NCBI GenBank assembly: GCA_009379915.1
Contig: WHSV01000002.1
Coordinates: forward strand, 24,510-88,509
Source: Actinomycetota bacterium
GTDB taxonomy: Bacteria > Actinomycetota > CADDZG01 > WHSQ01
DNA: 64,000 nucleotides
Direction of reading: 5' to 3'
Positions 51,862 to 60,450 of the stretch are shown here, in pieces (the stretch's first letter is position 1; every line of letters begins with the position of its first letter). The notes under the pieces were generated by a model, which worked only from the letters and a program-made list of their open reading frames with translations, was not told where the DNA came from and made no database searches. A program made the position numbers and the translations under genes.

Positions 51862-53365
51862 GAAGACGCGCGACTACACGGACAAGAGGCGTTTCGACGA
51901 GACGCCGGAGCCGGCGGCGACCTTTTCGGGCAACGTCGACGTCACATCCGCGCGCCCCGGCGAATCCTTCATGATCCACCAGCATCACGCCACCCGGCTG
52001 CACTTCGACCTCAGGCTCGAGATGTTCAACGGTGACACGCCTGTGCTCGCCTCGTGGGCGGTCCCGAAGAACCTTCCGCTGACGAAGGGAAAGCCGCATC
52101 TCGCCGTGCACGTCGAGGACCACCCCTTCGACTACGGGCAGTTCTCCGGGACCATCCCCGCGGGTAACTACGGTGCGGGCGAGGTGCGGATCTTCGATTC
52201 GGGAACCTACGAGGTCCTCGAGCAGGAGCCGGGGAAGCTGACCTTCAGGCTCCACGGCAAGCGCTTCGATGGAGAGTGGCACATGATCCTCCCCCAGAAG
52301 ATGTCCGATAAGGACGAGTGGCTCGTCTTCTTCCGCAAAAGCTACCGTCCGGAGGCGGAGGCCCCACCCGAGCTGAAACCGATGATGGCGACACTCGAGC
52401 GCGAGGCGTTCGACGACGACAACTGGGTATTCGAGCCCAAGTGGGACGGAGTGCGCGCGCTTGCGGTGTGCGAGCGCGAGACCATGCTGGTGTCGCGCAA
52501 CCAGAAGAACATGACCGCGTCCTATCCCGAGCTGCACAGGCTTCACGAACGACTGGTCGCTCTCGACGCGATCGTCGACGGCGAGGTCGTCGCGTTACAC
52601 AGGGGGCGTCCCAGCTTCGAGAAACTCCAGAGTCGAATCAACCTGCAAAACCAAGCACAGGTTGCGCAAGCGATGAAGTCCATTCCCGTGTCGTTCATCG
52701 TCTTCGACGTCCTCTACATGGACGGCCGCCGGTTGGTGAACGAGCCGGTCGAACGCCGCCGGGAGCTCCTCGAGGAGATCGTCGTACCGAACGGGCGGAT
52801 CCAGGTCTCGCAAGCGGTCGTCGGGGAGGGCCGGGTCTTGTCGGAGGCCGCCAAGGCACAGAACCTCGAGGGAATCGTGGCCAAGCGGATGGGCTCTCCA
52901 TACCGAGTGGGCAAACGCACGCGCGAGTGGCTGAAGATCAAGGTGACCTACGACGCGGACATCGTCATCGGAGGCTGGTCGCCGGGCGAGGGCACTCGAT
53001 CTTCGTCGTTCGGTGCGCTTCTAGCCGGCGTGTTCGACGATGAGGGTCTCCGCTTCATCGGTGCAGTCGGCACGGGCTTCACCGACAGATCGCTCAAGGA
53101 GCTGCTGCCCAGGCTGAAGGAGCTCGAGAGTGACAAGTGTCCGTTCATCGACGACCCCACAGGGCTTCCGCCGAGCCGCTTCGGCAAGGCTCTGCGCAAC
53201 GCGCGCTGGTGCGAGCCCCGGCAGGTCGCGATAGTCGAGTTCCGGGAGCTCACCAGCGGGCTTCGCCTGCGGGCACCGTCGTTCAAGGGACTGAGGACGG
53301 ACAAGGCTCCCGAGGAATGCACGCTCGAAGCGCTCATCGAGGCCGCCGGACGCGACCCCCGGTGA
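51854..53365 (+). CDS. ATP-dependent DNA ligase LigD-type (3'-phosphoesterase plus ligase domains)
   Basis: Protein of 503 residues. An N-terminal phosphoesterase domain (residues 25-165; HQHHATRLHFDLRLEMFNG, HVEDHPFDYGQFSG, DEWLVFFRKS) trims 3' ends. Then the adenylation domain with Lys196 in FEPKWDGVRAL, DGEVVALHRGRPSFEKLQSR, EGIVAKRMGSPY, and the OB domain (REWLKIKVTYDADIVIGGWS). The GTG at 51854 overlaps the DUF72 stop by 8 bp. The polymerase module is missing here and is found alone at 49994, so the usual three-domain LigD is split in two genes. Likely acts with Ku, not present in the window. Confidence 0.93.
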   Translation: MAEKTRDYTDKRRFDETPEPAATFSGNVDVTSARPGESFMIHQHHATRLHFDLRLEMFNGDTPVLASWAVPKNLPLTKGKPHLAVHVEDHPFDYGQFSGTIPAGNYGAGEVRIFDSGTYEVLEQEPGKLTFRLHGKRFDGEWHMILPQKMSDKDEWLVFFRKSYRPEAEAPPELKPMMATLEREAFDDDNWVFEPKWDGVRALAVCERETMLVSRNQKNMTASYPELHRLHERLVALDAIVDGEVVALHRGRPSFEKLQSRINLQNQAQVAQAMKSIPVSFIVFDVLYMDGRRLVNEPVERRRELLEEIVVPNGRIQVSQAVVGEGRVLSEAAKAQNLEGIVAKRMGSPYRVGKRTREWLKIKVTYDADIVIGGWSPGEGTRSSSFGALLAGVFDDEGLRFIGAVGTGFTDRSLKELLPRLKELESDKCPFIDDPTGLPPSRFGKALRNARWCEPRQVAIVEFRELTSGLRLRAPSFKGLRTDKAPEECTLEALIEAAGRDPR

Positions 53366-54015
53366 ACCGCGGCCGCGAGGTCATCAAGCGGAGCATCGCC
53401 AACCTCTATTCGTGGTCGGCCGACCGCGTCTACGAACCACTCGTCGTCCAGCGCGCCTTTCCGCTGCTCGGCGGCAACCTCAACGAGCTCGCTCTCGAAC
53501 AGGGGCGCCGCGCGGTCGCAAACGCCGGCACCCGGCCGCTCCTCGACATGCCCGTCGGCACCGCGTTCTTCACCGTCACGGCGGCCGCCGCTCACGATGG
53601 GCTCGTCGTGGGCGCCGACATCGCGGCGGGCATGGTGAAGCGAGCGAAGCGAGCGGGGGCCGAGGCCGGTGTCGACAATCTCGTGGCCGTCCAAACAGAG
53701 GCCCACCGACTGCCCTTCGCCGACCACAGCTTCGGCGCGATCCTCTGCACCAACGGGCTCCAGGTCATTCCGGGGCTCGAGGAGGCGGTCGCCGAGCTGG
53801 CCCGCGTGCTCGCCCCCGGCGCATCCCTGTATTCCTCGGCGATAACGATGCCGGTGGCGGCCGCGCTGCCATCGAGCGTCGGACGCAAGCTGCCTACCGT
53901 CCTCAAGTCACGGCGCGAGCTGGTAGTAGCGCTGACGGAGGCCGGCTTGGCCTTGCGCTCGGTTAGAAGCCAGCGCTTTGCAACCTTGATCGAAGCGCTG
54001 AAGCCGGTCGCCTAG
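53362..54015 (+). CDS. Class I SAM-dependent methyltransferase
   Basis: Protein of 217 residues with a Rossmann methyltransferase fold: motif I region RPLLDMPVGTAFFTVTAAAA, GLVVGADIAAGMVKRAKRAG (acidic loop), LPFADHSFGAILCTNGLQVI and a post-motif helix GLEEAVAELARVLAPGASLY. The glycine-rich motif I is slightly unusual (DMPVGTA). The N-terminal 50 residues are helical. GTG start overlaps the ligase stop (GTGA). Substrate unknown; similar to UbiE/Coq5-like lipid or small-molecule methyltransferases. Confidence 0.85.
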   Translation: MNRGREVIKRSIANLYSWSADRVYEPLVVQRAFPLLGGNLNELALEQGRRAVANAGTRPLLDMPVGTAFFTVTAAAAHDGLVVGADIAAGMVKRAKRAGAEAGVDNLVAVQTEAHRLPFADHSFGAILCTNGLQVIPGLEEAVAELARVLAPGASLYSSAITMPVAAALPSSVGRKLPTVLKSRRELVVALTEAGLALRSVRSQRFATLIEALKPVA

Positions 54016-54473
54016 AGCAGCCGGACGCGCACCTGGGAGTTGAGCAGGAAGTTGTAGACCCTGTCCCAGTCGCCGTAGGTCTCGCCCTCGGCGACGACCT
54101 CTTCGATGCCCGAGTTGGCGATCAACTTGGCGCACCCGAAGCACGGAACCCCGGTGATGTAGATCGTCGCTCCCTCGCGCTCCTCGGGGGACGAATAGAG
54201 GATGGCGTTCGCCTCCGCGTGGATGGCCACGCAGGCGTCGTACGCCCAGCCGCTGGGCGTCTCGCTCTGGGCGCGCGGGCACCCGCCGTCACTGCAGTGG
54301 GGATGGCCCGAGGGAGGTCCGTTGTAGCCGGTCGATCGGATGCGGCGATTCTTTACGATCACCGAGCCGTGCTGTCTCCGCACGCAATTCGACCTCGTCG
54401 CCGTCTCTCTCGCGAGATTGAGAAAGTATCGATCCCAGTCGGTGCGCTGCGGGGCTCGGCCTGCGGTGGACAC
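54012..54473 (-). CDS. Deoxycytidylate deaminase (dCMP deaminase family, ComEB-like)
   Basis: Zinc-dependent deaminase of 153 residues. The zinc ligands are visible as His85 and Glu87 in VAIHAEANAILY and Cys111/Cys114 in GVPCFGCAKLI. The extra Cys/His region (GYNGPPSGHPHCSDGGC) typical of dCMP deaminases is also present. It would make dUMP for thymidylate synthesis. GTG start. The 3' end overlaps the methyltransferase stop by 4 bp, with the genes convergent. Confidence 0.92.
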   Translation of the reverse strand: MSTAGRAPQRTDWDRYFLNLARETATRSNCVRRQHGSVIVKNRRIRSTGYNGPPSGHPHCSDGGCPRAQSETPSGWAYDACVAIHAEANAILYSSPEEREGATIYITGVPCFGCAKLIANSGIEEVVAEGETYGDWDRVYNFLLNSQVRVRLL

Positions 54474-54526
54474 GCGGGAGATTGTAGGCGACCGCGCTAT
54501 CGTCCTGGCCCCCTTATTTTCTACAG

Positions 54527-55843
54527 ATGAGCCGGGACCCGAGGCAGGACGTCATCACCGACCTGATGCGGAGCGCGTGGGCCGTCGAGAGCGCCCGTTC
54601 TCTCGTCTATCGGCGCTGGGCGGCCGCCGACGAGCGTTTCGAGTCCCCGTCTCGGACCGCACGTGAGGCCGCGGCCATCTTCGAACGAGAGCTGAACGAG
54701 CGTGACCGCCGGACCGACCTTCCGATAGCCGAGGGGCACGCCGAGTGGATAACGAGCCTGGTCGGCGACGACCCCGGCGCCACACCGCTCGCCGACTGGT
54801 TCGTGGTCCGGCTGGCCGATTGGGTCGTCGCCCATGCCGGCGATTTTCTGTCCGAGGGCGCGGGCCGGCTCAAGGAGCTGCACGAGACCGACAAACTGAC
54901 TCTGAAAGCCCCCGAGATGCCGGCGGCGCCGCCGTACGAGGCGGTCACCACGCCACCGGTGGAGCCTCCCGGCGACGTTGCGTTCCGCTTCGCGATCCTC
55001 GGGGACCTCCACGTCGGCTCCCCCGCGGGCGAGTCCATGGCGCGCGCGGCGATCGCGGACATCAACGCTTCGGGGGCCGATCTCACTATCCAGTTGGGCG
55101 ACCTCGCGGATCACGGAAAGCGGACCGAGTTCGTGCAGGCGGCGAAGGTCATGAACGAACTGGCCATGCCCTGGGAGGTGGTCACCGGTAACCACGACAT
55201 GTACTCGACCGAGGAGGAGCGTCTCGCGGGGCGCGAGTACTTCACCGAGCATTTCAACCGGGCCCCCGACGGGCACTTGATCGAGCACAAGGGGCACAAG
55301 TTCGTGCTGCTCGATTCGGCCGAGGAGGTTGCGTCCCCCTTTGCCCCCTACAACCTGGTCACCGGCCAGTTCATGGACGGCAACGGCGGAGCCATAGTGC
55401 GCGGGGCCCTAACAACCCCGCAGCACGAGATCCTCGCAGAAGTCGCCGCTCCGGACTCGCCTCCCGCCTTCGTGTTCCTGCATCACCCGACGCAGCCGTT
55501 CACCAGCTTTCCGCCCATCGTCTTCGGTCTGCGCGACGCGGACTCGGGCAGGCTGCACGCCGTATGCGACTCGGGCAACGTCTCCGGGATCTTCGCGGGT
55601 CACACTCACCGCAACAAGGTCTCTGGACGCTTCGGCACGGTACCCGTGACCGAGGTTGGGATCCCGCGCGACTACCCCTTCGGGTATGGACTGGTCGACG
55701 TCGCGGCCAACGGCTACGCCTATCACTTCCATCAGATCTCCAACGAGGACCTCTTGCACGAGGCCTATCCGCTCTCGGGACAGATCCACCGCAACTACGC
55801 AGGAGGAACGGCCTCCGATCGGGGCTTCATCTGGACTCGCTGA
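54527..55843 (+). CDS. Calcineurin-like metallophosphoesterase with N-terminal helical extension
   Basis: Protein of 438 residues. The dimetal phosphoesterase motifs are complete and in order: FAILGDLHVGSP (Asp160, His162), IQLGDLADHGKR, VVTGNHDMYSTEE, FVFLHHPTQPF and FAGHTHRNKVSG. Residues 1-150 are helical and acidic (SAWAVESARSLVYRRWAAAD, LADWFVVRLADWVVAHAGDF), without clear homology to a known domain. No signal peptide, so it acts in the cytoplasm; the substrate is unknown (cyclic nucleotide, phospholipid and phosphoprotein cases all exist). Ends in a 17-bp overlap with the convergent epimerase gene. Confidence 0.88.
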   Translation: MSRDPRQDVITDLMRSAWAVESARSLVYRRWAAADERFESPSRTAREAAAIFERELNERDRRTDLPIAEGHAEWITSLVGDDPGATPLADWFVVRLADWVVAHAGDFLSEGAGRLKELHETDKLTLKAPEMPAAPPYEAVTTPPVEPPGDVAFRFAILGDLHVGSPAGESMARAAIADINASGADLTIQLGDLADHGKRTEFVQAAKVMNELAMPWEVVTGNHDMYSTEEERLAGREYFTEHFNRAPDGHLIEHKGHKFVLLDSAEEVASPFAPYNLVTGQFMDGNGGAIVRGALTTPQHEILAEVAAPDSPPAFVFLHHPTQPFTSFPPIVFGLRDADSGRLHAVCDSGNVSGIFAGHTHRNKVSGRFGTVPVTEVGIPRDYPFGYGLVDVAANGYAYHFHQISNEDLLHEAYPLSGQIHRNYAGGTASDRGFIWTR

Positions 55844-56798
55844 GCGTCCGACGTAGTCCCTCGTCGAGGCTGCGCGGCGAATAACCGAGCTCGCGTCGCG
55901 CTTTGTCGTCGGTCGCCCAGTAGGTGACCGCGTCCGACGCCTTGACCAACTCGCGCAGATTGGAGGGAAGGCCCAAGGCTTTCGAGATGACAGGGCTGAG
56001 AGGTAACGAGGCGCGAATGAGCCAGGACGGCAGGGACAGCTTCGGCGGCCTGCGCCCCGCGAGTTCGGCAACGCGGCGCACCAGCTCTCCCAGAGTGCCG
56101 ATGTGCCCTCCGAGAATGTAGGACTCGCCCACTCTCCCCTTGACCAGTGCGAGAACGATGCCGTCCGCGGCATCCTCCACGTGCACCATGTTGATGCCGA
56201 GGTCGGGGAACATCATCAGCTTCGCGCGGCCCCGCCGTGCGTCGAAGATCATGCGTCCAACTTGCGAGTGGTCCTTGGGTCCGTACACCGACCCGGGCTG
56301 CGCGATGACGATGGGGGCACCGCGTCCGATGAACTCGAGAGCGAGCTGATGCGCCCGGTACTTCGTCTCGTCGTAGCACGAGAGAAAGTCCATGGACGGC
56401 CGCTCGTCACCCTCCTTCAGGACGCGCCCGAAGGTGTTTCCGAAGTAGTTGATGGTCGACACGTACAGGATCCGATCGATGCCGGCGTCCACACCCGCCT
56501 CGAATATCGCCTCGGTGCCTCCGACGTTGCTCCGTTGCATGTCCCTGCACTCGTCAGGGGTGACGCCGAGCTTGTAGGCCGCGGCGATGTGAACGATCCC
56601 GTCGCAACCGGAGACGCCGGCGCGTAACGCGTCCCCGTCCGTCAGTTGTCCCTGCACCAGCTCGCAGCCGAGCTCCCTTAGAGCACCGGCTCTGGCGAGC
56701 GAGCGTACGAGAGCGACCACGTCGTCGCCCCGTGCGCGCAATCGTTCGGCGACATGGGCTCCGATGAATCCCGTGGCCCCCGTTACGAAGAGCCTCAC
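55827..56798 (-). CDS. NAD-dependent epimerase/dehydratase family protein
   Basis: Extended SDR of 323 residues: cofactor motif LFVTGATGFIGAHVAERLRA, the ALVRSLARAGALRELGCELV strand, VHIAAAYKLG, the catalytic Ser/Thr near LYVSTINYFGNTFG and Tyr-x3-Lys in SCYDETKYRAHQLALEFI, then IAQPGSVYGPKDHSQVGRM. Resembles the dihydroflavonol reductase/hopanoid-associated sugar epimerase group. ATG start overlaps the end of the next upstream SDR gene by 4 bp, indicating that they form an operon. Substrate unknown. Confidence 0.9.
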   Translation of the reverse strand: MRLFVTGATGFIGAHVAERLRARGDDVVALVRSLARAGALRELGCELVQGQLTDGDALRAGVSGCDGIVHIAAAYKLGVTPDECRDMQRSNVGGTEAIFEAGVDAGIDRILYVSTINYFGNTFGRVLKEGDERPSMDFLSCYDETKYRAHQLALEFIGRGAPIVIAQPGSVYGPKDHSQVGRMIFDARRGRAKLMMFPDLGINMVHVEDAADGIVLALVKGRVGESYILGGHIGTLGELVRRVAELAGRRPPKLSLPSWLIRASLPLSPVISKALGLPSNLRELVKASDAVTYWATDDKARRELGYSPRSLDEGLRRTLSESR

Positions 56799-57628
56799 GA
56801 GCCGCTCTCCTGGGTACGCTCCTCTGTCCCGTCATCTTTGCGCCGGGAGCGGGCTTCGTTCATCTTCAAGGACGCCCATCGGTGCAACCGGGGCAGCAGG
56901 ACGCGCGGCAACTGCAACAGGTGATACCAGCGCGGTACGACTCGCTCCATCTTGCGGTTCTCGATGGCGTCGATGATGGCGGCCGAGACGTCCTCGACCG
57001 TGCCGAGCGCATGTCGCATCACGGAGTCCTTCTGCAGGCCGGGGTGAGGGAACCCCTCGGTGGGAATGAACCCGGGCTCGATCAGGCTCACGCACACGTC
57101 CCGTCCGGCGAGATCGATATGAAGTGACTCGGAAAAACCGTTGATCGCGAACTTGCTCGCACTGTACGAAGCGTTTCCTCCGAGCCCCAACCGACCCGCC
57201 ATGGACGAGATGTTGACGATGCTCGACGGTGTGGATTCGAGGATCAACGGGAGCAGTTCACCCGTGCAATAGACAACTCCGTAGAAGTTGACGGCCATGA
57301 CCCGTTCGAGGCGTTCGACGTCGTCCGGGCCCTCGAAGGTCCCGTCGTCCGAGTAGCCGGCGTTGTTGACGAGGACGTCACAGCGCCCGTAGGTAGCCGA
57401 CATGTGTTCGGCCAGGTCTCGCACCTGCGCGCGGTCGGCGACGTCACCGACGAACAGAGAATGTCCCCGGTCTGATCCTCCGATCTCGGCCAAGACCTCT
57501 TCGAGCACTGCGCGCCGCCGAGCGACGACGCAGACGCGCGCGCCCGCGCGGGCCAGGTCGAGGGCGGTGCGCCGGCCGATGCCGCTCGACGCTCCCGTAA
57601 CGACGCAGACACTGCTCGTCAACTCCAC
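56795..57628 (-). CDS. SDR-family oxidoreductase
   Basis: Classical short-chain dehydrogenase of 277 residues with all motifs: VVTGASSGIGRRTALDLARA, LVNNAGYSDDGTF, IVNISSMAGRLGLGGNASYS and SYSASKFAINGFSESL (Tyr-x3-Lys). The C-terminus has an extension with Arg/Lys (LHRWASLKMNEARSRRKDD) as in DHRS7-like or acyl-ketoreductases attached to membranes. First gene of the two-gene operon with the epimerase-like gene. Substrate unknown. Confidence 0.9.
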   Translation of the reverse strand: MELTSSVCVVTGASSGIGRRTALDLARAGARVCVVARRRAVLEEVLAEIGGSDRGHSLFVGDVADRAQVRDLAEHMSATYGRCDVLVNNAGYSDDGTFEGPDDVERLERVMAVNFYGVVYCTGELLPLILESTPSSIVNISSMAGRLGLGGNASYSASKFAINGFSESLHIDLAGRDVCVSLIEPGFIPTEGFPHPGLQKDSVMRHALGTVEDVSAAIIDAIENRKMERVVPRWYHLLQLPRVLLPRLHRWASLKMNEARSRRKDDGTEERTQESGS

Positions 57629-57850
57629 GTTTTCGCACTCCTTGGGTCGGGTCGCGGACGGGGCTTGGTCAATCCCAGGGGCGCCCGAACCTATAACAGT
57701 GCTCGAGGCAATCTGGGCGTCCTTGCTTTGCCTGGTTCGCGAAATTTGCTGCGAAGTGACGGTTTTGCGGAAGGGGCCGGGGGGTACGAGTCTGGCAGGG
57801 AAAGATGTTCTTCGCTCGGCGTGGACCCGCGACCATCCCGAGCCACATCA

Positions 57851-57888
57851 CGAGAACGGCCCCCCTCTAGGCTCGGGGGCCGTTCTCG
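57851..57888. repeat. 14-bp perfect stem-loop upstream of the YbaK-type gene
   Basis: CGAGAACGGCCCCC pairs with GGGGGCCGTTCTCG across a 10-base loop. It ends 24 bp before the start of the YbaK-like gene. No U-run follows it on either strand. It may be an attenuator-like element, an mRNA 5' hairpin or a terminator of a short transcript starting near the TATAAC at 57692. Confidence 0.5.
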
Positions 57889-57912
57889 CGTCCGGTGATC
57901 TATCTTTCGTCC

Positions 57913-58404
57913 ATGAGCGAGGCGAGAGAGCAGTTCGCAGATCCCAGGATCGAGAGCGTCATCGAGGCCGGCCGCGCCCTCGGAATCGAGGTCCGGCCGG
58001 TGACCTTCGACGAGGAAACCCGCACGGCCGCCGACGCTGCCCGACAAGTGGGCTGCGATGTCGGTCAGATCGTGAAGTCGCTCGTCTTCGAGGCCGACGG
58101 CCGTCCTGTCCTGTTGCTGGTCTCCGGAGCCAACCGAGTCGACCGCACCAAGGGCGCGGCGGTCGCCGGCGTGGAGGTCCTCGACAAAGCCGATGCGCAC
58201 GCCGCCCGGGCCGCATCGGGATTCTCGATCGGCGCCACTCCCCCCTTCGGCCACGCGACCGACATTCCGGTGTTCATGGACGCCGACCTGCTCGCCTACG
58301 ACGAGGTCTGGGCCGCCGCCGGCCGACCCGACTCGGTCTTCCCCGTCCATCCGGCCAAACTGCAGGAAGCAACCGGGGCGCCCGTCGTCGATCTGAGAGC
58401 CTGA
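57913..58404 (+). CDS. YbaK/ProX-type aminoacyl-tRNA deacylase
   Basis: Trans-editing-type hydrolase of 163 residues that clears mischarged tRNA. Motifs: DAARQVGCDVGQIVKSLVFE with the conserved Lys, PVLLLVSGANRVDRTKGAAV, FSIGATPPFGHATDIPVFMD (GxxPPxGH) and LLAYDEVWAAAGRPDSVFPV. Stop is 1 bp before the convergent secreted hydrolase. Which tRNA it edits is not determined. The 14-bp stem-loop directly upstream might govern its mRNA. Confidence 0.9.
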   Translation: MSEAREQFADPRIESVIEAGRALGIEVRPVTFDEETRTAADAARQVGCDVGQIVKSLVFEADGRPVLLLVSGANRVDRTKGAAVAGVEVLDKADAHAARAASGFSIGATPPFGHATDIPVFMDADLLAYDEVWAAAGRPDSVFPVHPAKLQEATGAPVVDLRA

Positions 58405-58405
58405 C

Positions 58406-60010
58406 CTACGGTGCGACTCGATGGCGGTGCGCCGCCCAACGCGTCAGGGGCAGCTTCACCACCGCTTCTTCGAACGCCACCTGATAGGGGCCCGTCCTTG
58501 GAATCGAGTATTGCGTCGAACCGGTGGTGATCTCGAGCTCGAGCTTGTGCCTGCGCTGCAGCATCCAACTCACGCCGTGCAGCTTGAAGCTCTTCTTGAA
58601 ATCGCCGAGAGGAAGCGCGCGCGGCATCGTCTGATCGTCCAGCGTCACGCGCGTGCCATCGGGCGCAACGTCGATGAGCTCGAAGAACGAATGGCCCTTC
58701 ACTCCCAGCACCCTGCCCTCGATCGAGATGCGCGGGTTGCCGAGAACGGCGCGTGGTCGATTGGCCCTGCGAAGAATCGTCGCGCGGTGAGCGGTCGTGC
58801 CGATCTCTATCTGCGGAGCGGGACCGCCGGAGGCGAGCTCGTCGCCACCGGTGGCGCCCGGTCCGATCAGCGTCACGTCGGTCACCGGCTTGGTCGCCCG
58901 GGCCCTCGTCTTGGGCAGCGGATATGAGGGGGCCCCGTAGTAGTAGCCGTCCTGCGCCTGCCACTCGACTCGGGCTCCGGTGTCGGGTCCCTTGTTGCGC
59001 ACGTACCGATCGAGCCACGCAAGGATGCGCCGATCGGGCACCGACCGCGCGTCGCTGACATTCTTGGGATCGCCGCTGGTCCCGCCGGGATAGTCGCAGC
59101 CGAGAGTGTGTCCGCCGCAGTAAGTCATGAGCTTCACTGGAGTCCCCGCGCGCACGAGGTTCCGGTAGTTCTCGAACCCGTCGTTGAGCGGGAACAACGT
59201 GTCGACGCTTCCTTGAATGATGAGAGTCGGCGCGTCGACCTTGTGAGAGCGGACCGTCGTCGAGCGCTTCGAGAACCACTCGATGAGACCGTCGTCCAGT
59301 TCACCCAGGGCCACGCCCTGAACGAACGCCTCGTGAATCTCACGCGCGAAGATGCCGGTCTGAGGTCCGGCGGGCGACCAGATCCCGAGCGTCGCCGCCG
59401 TCACTCCGCCCGCGCCGTAAAGGATCAGGTCCCAGGTCTGCTTGAGCACGCCGCCGGGAAGAAGGTCTCTAACGAGGTTGCCCCACGAGATCTCGGGAAC
59501 CAGCGCGTCGATTCGCTTGTCGACGGCGGCCGTATTGAACTGGACTCCCGCAGCGTTGGACCCACCGATCCATCCCATGCGGGGATCTCCTGGAGAATCC
59601 TTGAGGATCTCGGGTCGCTTTGCGACAAAGTCGATGAGCGAACGAGCGTCGGCCACCTCGAAGCCCGGTGCTCCGATGTTGGCCTCTCCTCCGGACTCAC
59701 CGAAACCCCTCGAATCCCACGTCAGCACGGCGTACCCGCGCCGAAGGAGGACGTTCATGAGACCCGAAGGGGACTTCGCGCGCGTTCCTCCCCAACCGTG
59801 GGTTTGGAGAACGACGGGTGAGGGAGATGCTGCGGAAGCACCTGCGGGCAACATCAGCGTCGCCACGATCGGAGTCCCGTCCTTCGACTGGACGATGATC
59901 GGGTCCTCGATCGTGATCTCGTCCGCGGTCTGGGCAGCACTCGCGCCCGCAAGATCGACGAGCGACGATGCGAGCAGAGTGCAGACGACGACGCGCACGG
60001 CAAGCTTCAT
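58406..60010 (-). CDS. Secreted CocE/NonD (X-Pro dipeptidyl-peptidase S15) family hydrolase
   Basis: Exported serine hydrolase of 534 residues. Signal peptide MKLAVRVVVCTLLASSLVDL with cleavage near ASAAQ; ATG 60010 is favoured as it follows GGGAGAT. The alpha/beta domain shows VVLQTHGWGGTRAKSPSGLM, VLTWDSRGFGESGGEANI, the nucleophile elbow MGWIGGSNAAGVQFN (Gly-Gly-Ser-Asn), Asp in IIQGSVDTLFPLNDGF and His in YCGGHTLGC. A C-terminal jelly-roll follows from about residue 375 (LIGPGATGGDELASGGPAPQ, FFELIDVAPDG). Whether it acts on peptides, acyl esters or polymers is not clear. Confidence 0.88.
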   Translation of the reverse strand: MKLAVRVVVCTLLASSLVDLAGASAAQTADEITIEDPIIVQSKDGTPIVATLMLPAGASAASPSPVVLQTHGWGGTRAKSPSGLMNVLLRRGYAVLTWDSRGFGESGGEANIGAPGFEVADARSLIDFVAKRPEILKDSPGDPRMGWIGGSNAAGVQFNTAAVDKRIDALVPEISWGNLVRDLLPGGVLKQTWDLILYGAGGVTAATLGIWSPAGPQTGIFAREIHEAFVQGVALGELDDGLIEWFSKRSTTVRSHKVDAPTLIIQGSVDTLFPLNDGFENYRNLVRAGTPVKLMTYCGGHTLGCDYPGGTSGDPKNVSDARSVPDRRILAWLDRYVRNKGPDTGARVEWQAQDGYYYGAPSYPLPKTRARATKPVTDVTLIGPGATGGDELASGGPAPQIEIGTTAHRATILRRANRPRAVLGNPRISIEGRVLGVKGHSFFELIDVAPDGTRVTLDDQTMPRALPLGDFKKSFKLHGVSWMLQRRHKLELEITTGSTQYSIPRTGPYQVAFEEAVVKLPLTRWAAHRHRVAP

Positions 60011-60083
60011 CCAGATCTCCCAGGTCACAAGTTCGGGGCCTTAGGAGAGATTCGTCATCGGCCCCCGGATACCTCCCGGAAAC

Positions 60084-60446
60084 TCAGTGGCTCGAGATGC
60101 GCCTCGCCTGGACCTCGAAGGGGTTGTCCCTGTAGAAGTGCTTGCCTCGCAGCAGGGCTCCGAGCGTCGCGACGAGATAGGCGGGGGGAAACGCGATGCC
60201 CCATCGTTCCCACTGATCGACGTGGACGAGCTCGTGTTCGAGAATGCCCTCGTCGATTTCGTCGACGCACAGCACGACGTGACCAAGAGTCATGGCACGG
60301 TGCCGGAAACCGATCTTGCGCGGCCAATCGGCGCCCTCGCAGACCATGACGCCTCGCACGATGCGCCTGCTCCTGAAGAAGGGCGCCACCAGAAAGCCGG
60401 CGATCGAACCGGGAGACGCCCACAGGACCTTCCAGACCGGCCGCAT
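60084..60446 (-). CDS. Small putative zinc metalloprotein with HELVH motif
   Basis: Protein of 120 residues, family not named. It has a hydrophobic N-terminal part (VLWASPGSIAGFLVAPFFRS), a central motif EGILEHELVHVDQWERWG with a zinc-binding HExxH, a further hydrophobic segment (FPPAYLVATLGALLRG) and a basic C-terminus. The motif recalls small membrane-associated M48- or DUF4157-type peptidases. Located 4 bp after the end of the aldehyde dehydrogenase gene and probably co-transcribed. Confidence 0.75.
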   Translation of the reverse strand: MRPVWKVLWASPGSIAGFLVAPFFRSRRIVRGVMVCEGADWPRKIGFRHRAMTLGHVVLCVDEIDEGILEHELVHVDQWERWGIAFPPAYLVATLGALLRGKHFYRDNPFEVQARRISSH

Positions 60447-60450
60447 CCCC

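Noticed and set aside
57629..57912. Possible tRNA or structured RNA gene before the YbaK-type gene
   Set aside because: No cloverleaf with TTCGA-type T-loop and matching acceptor stem could be built; only the 14-bp stem-loop was retained.
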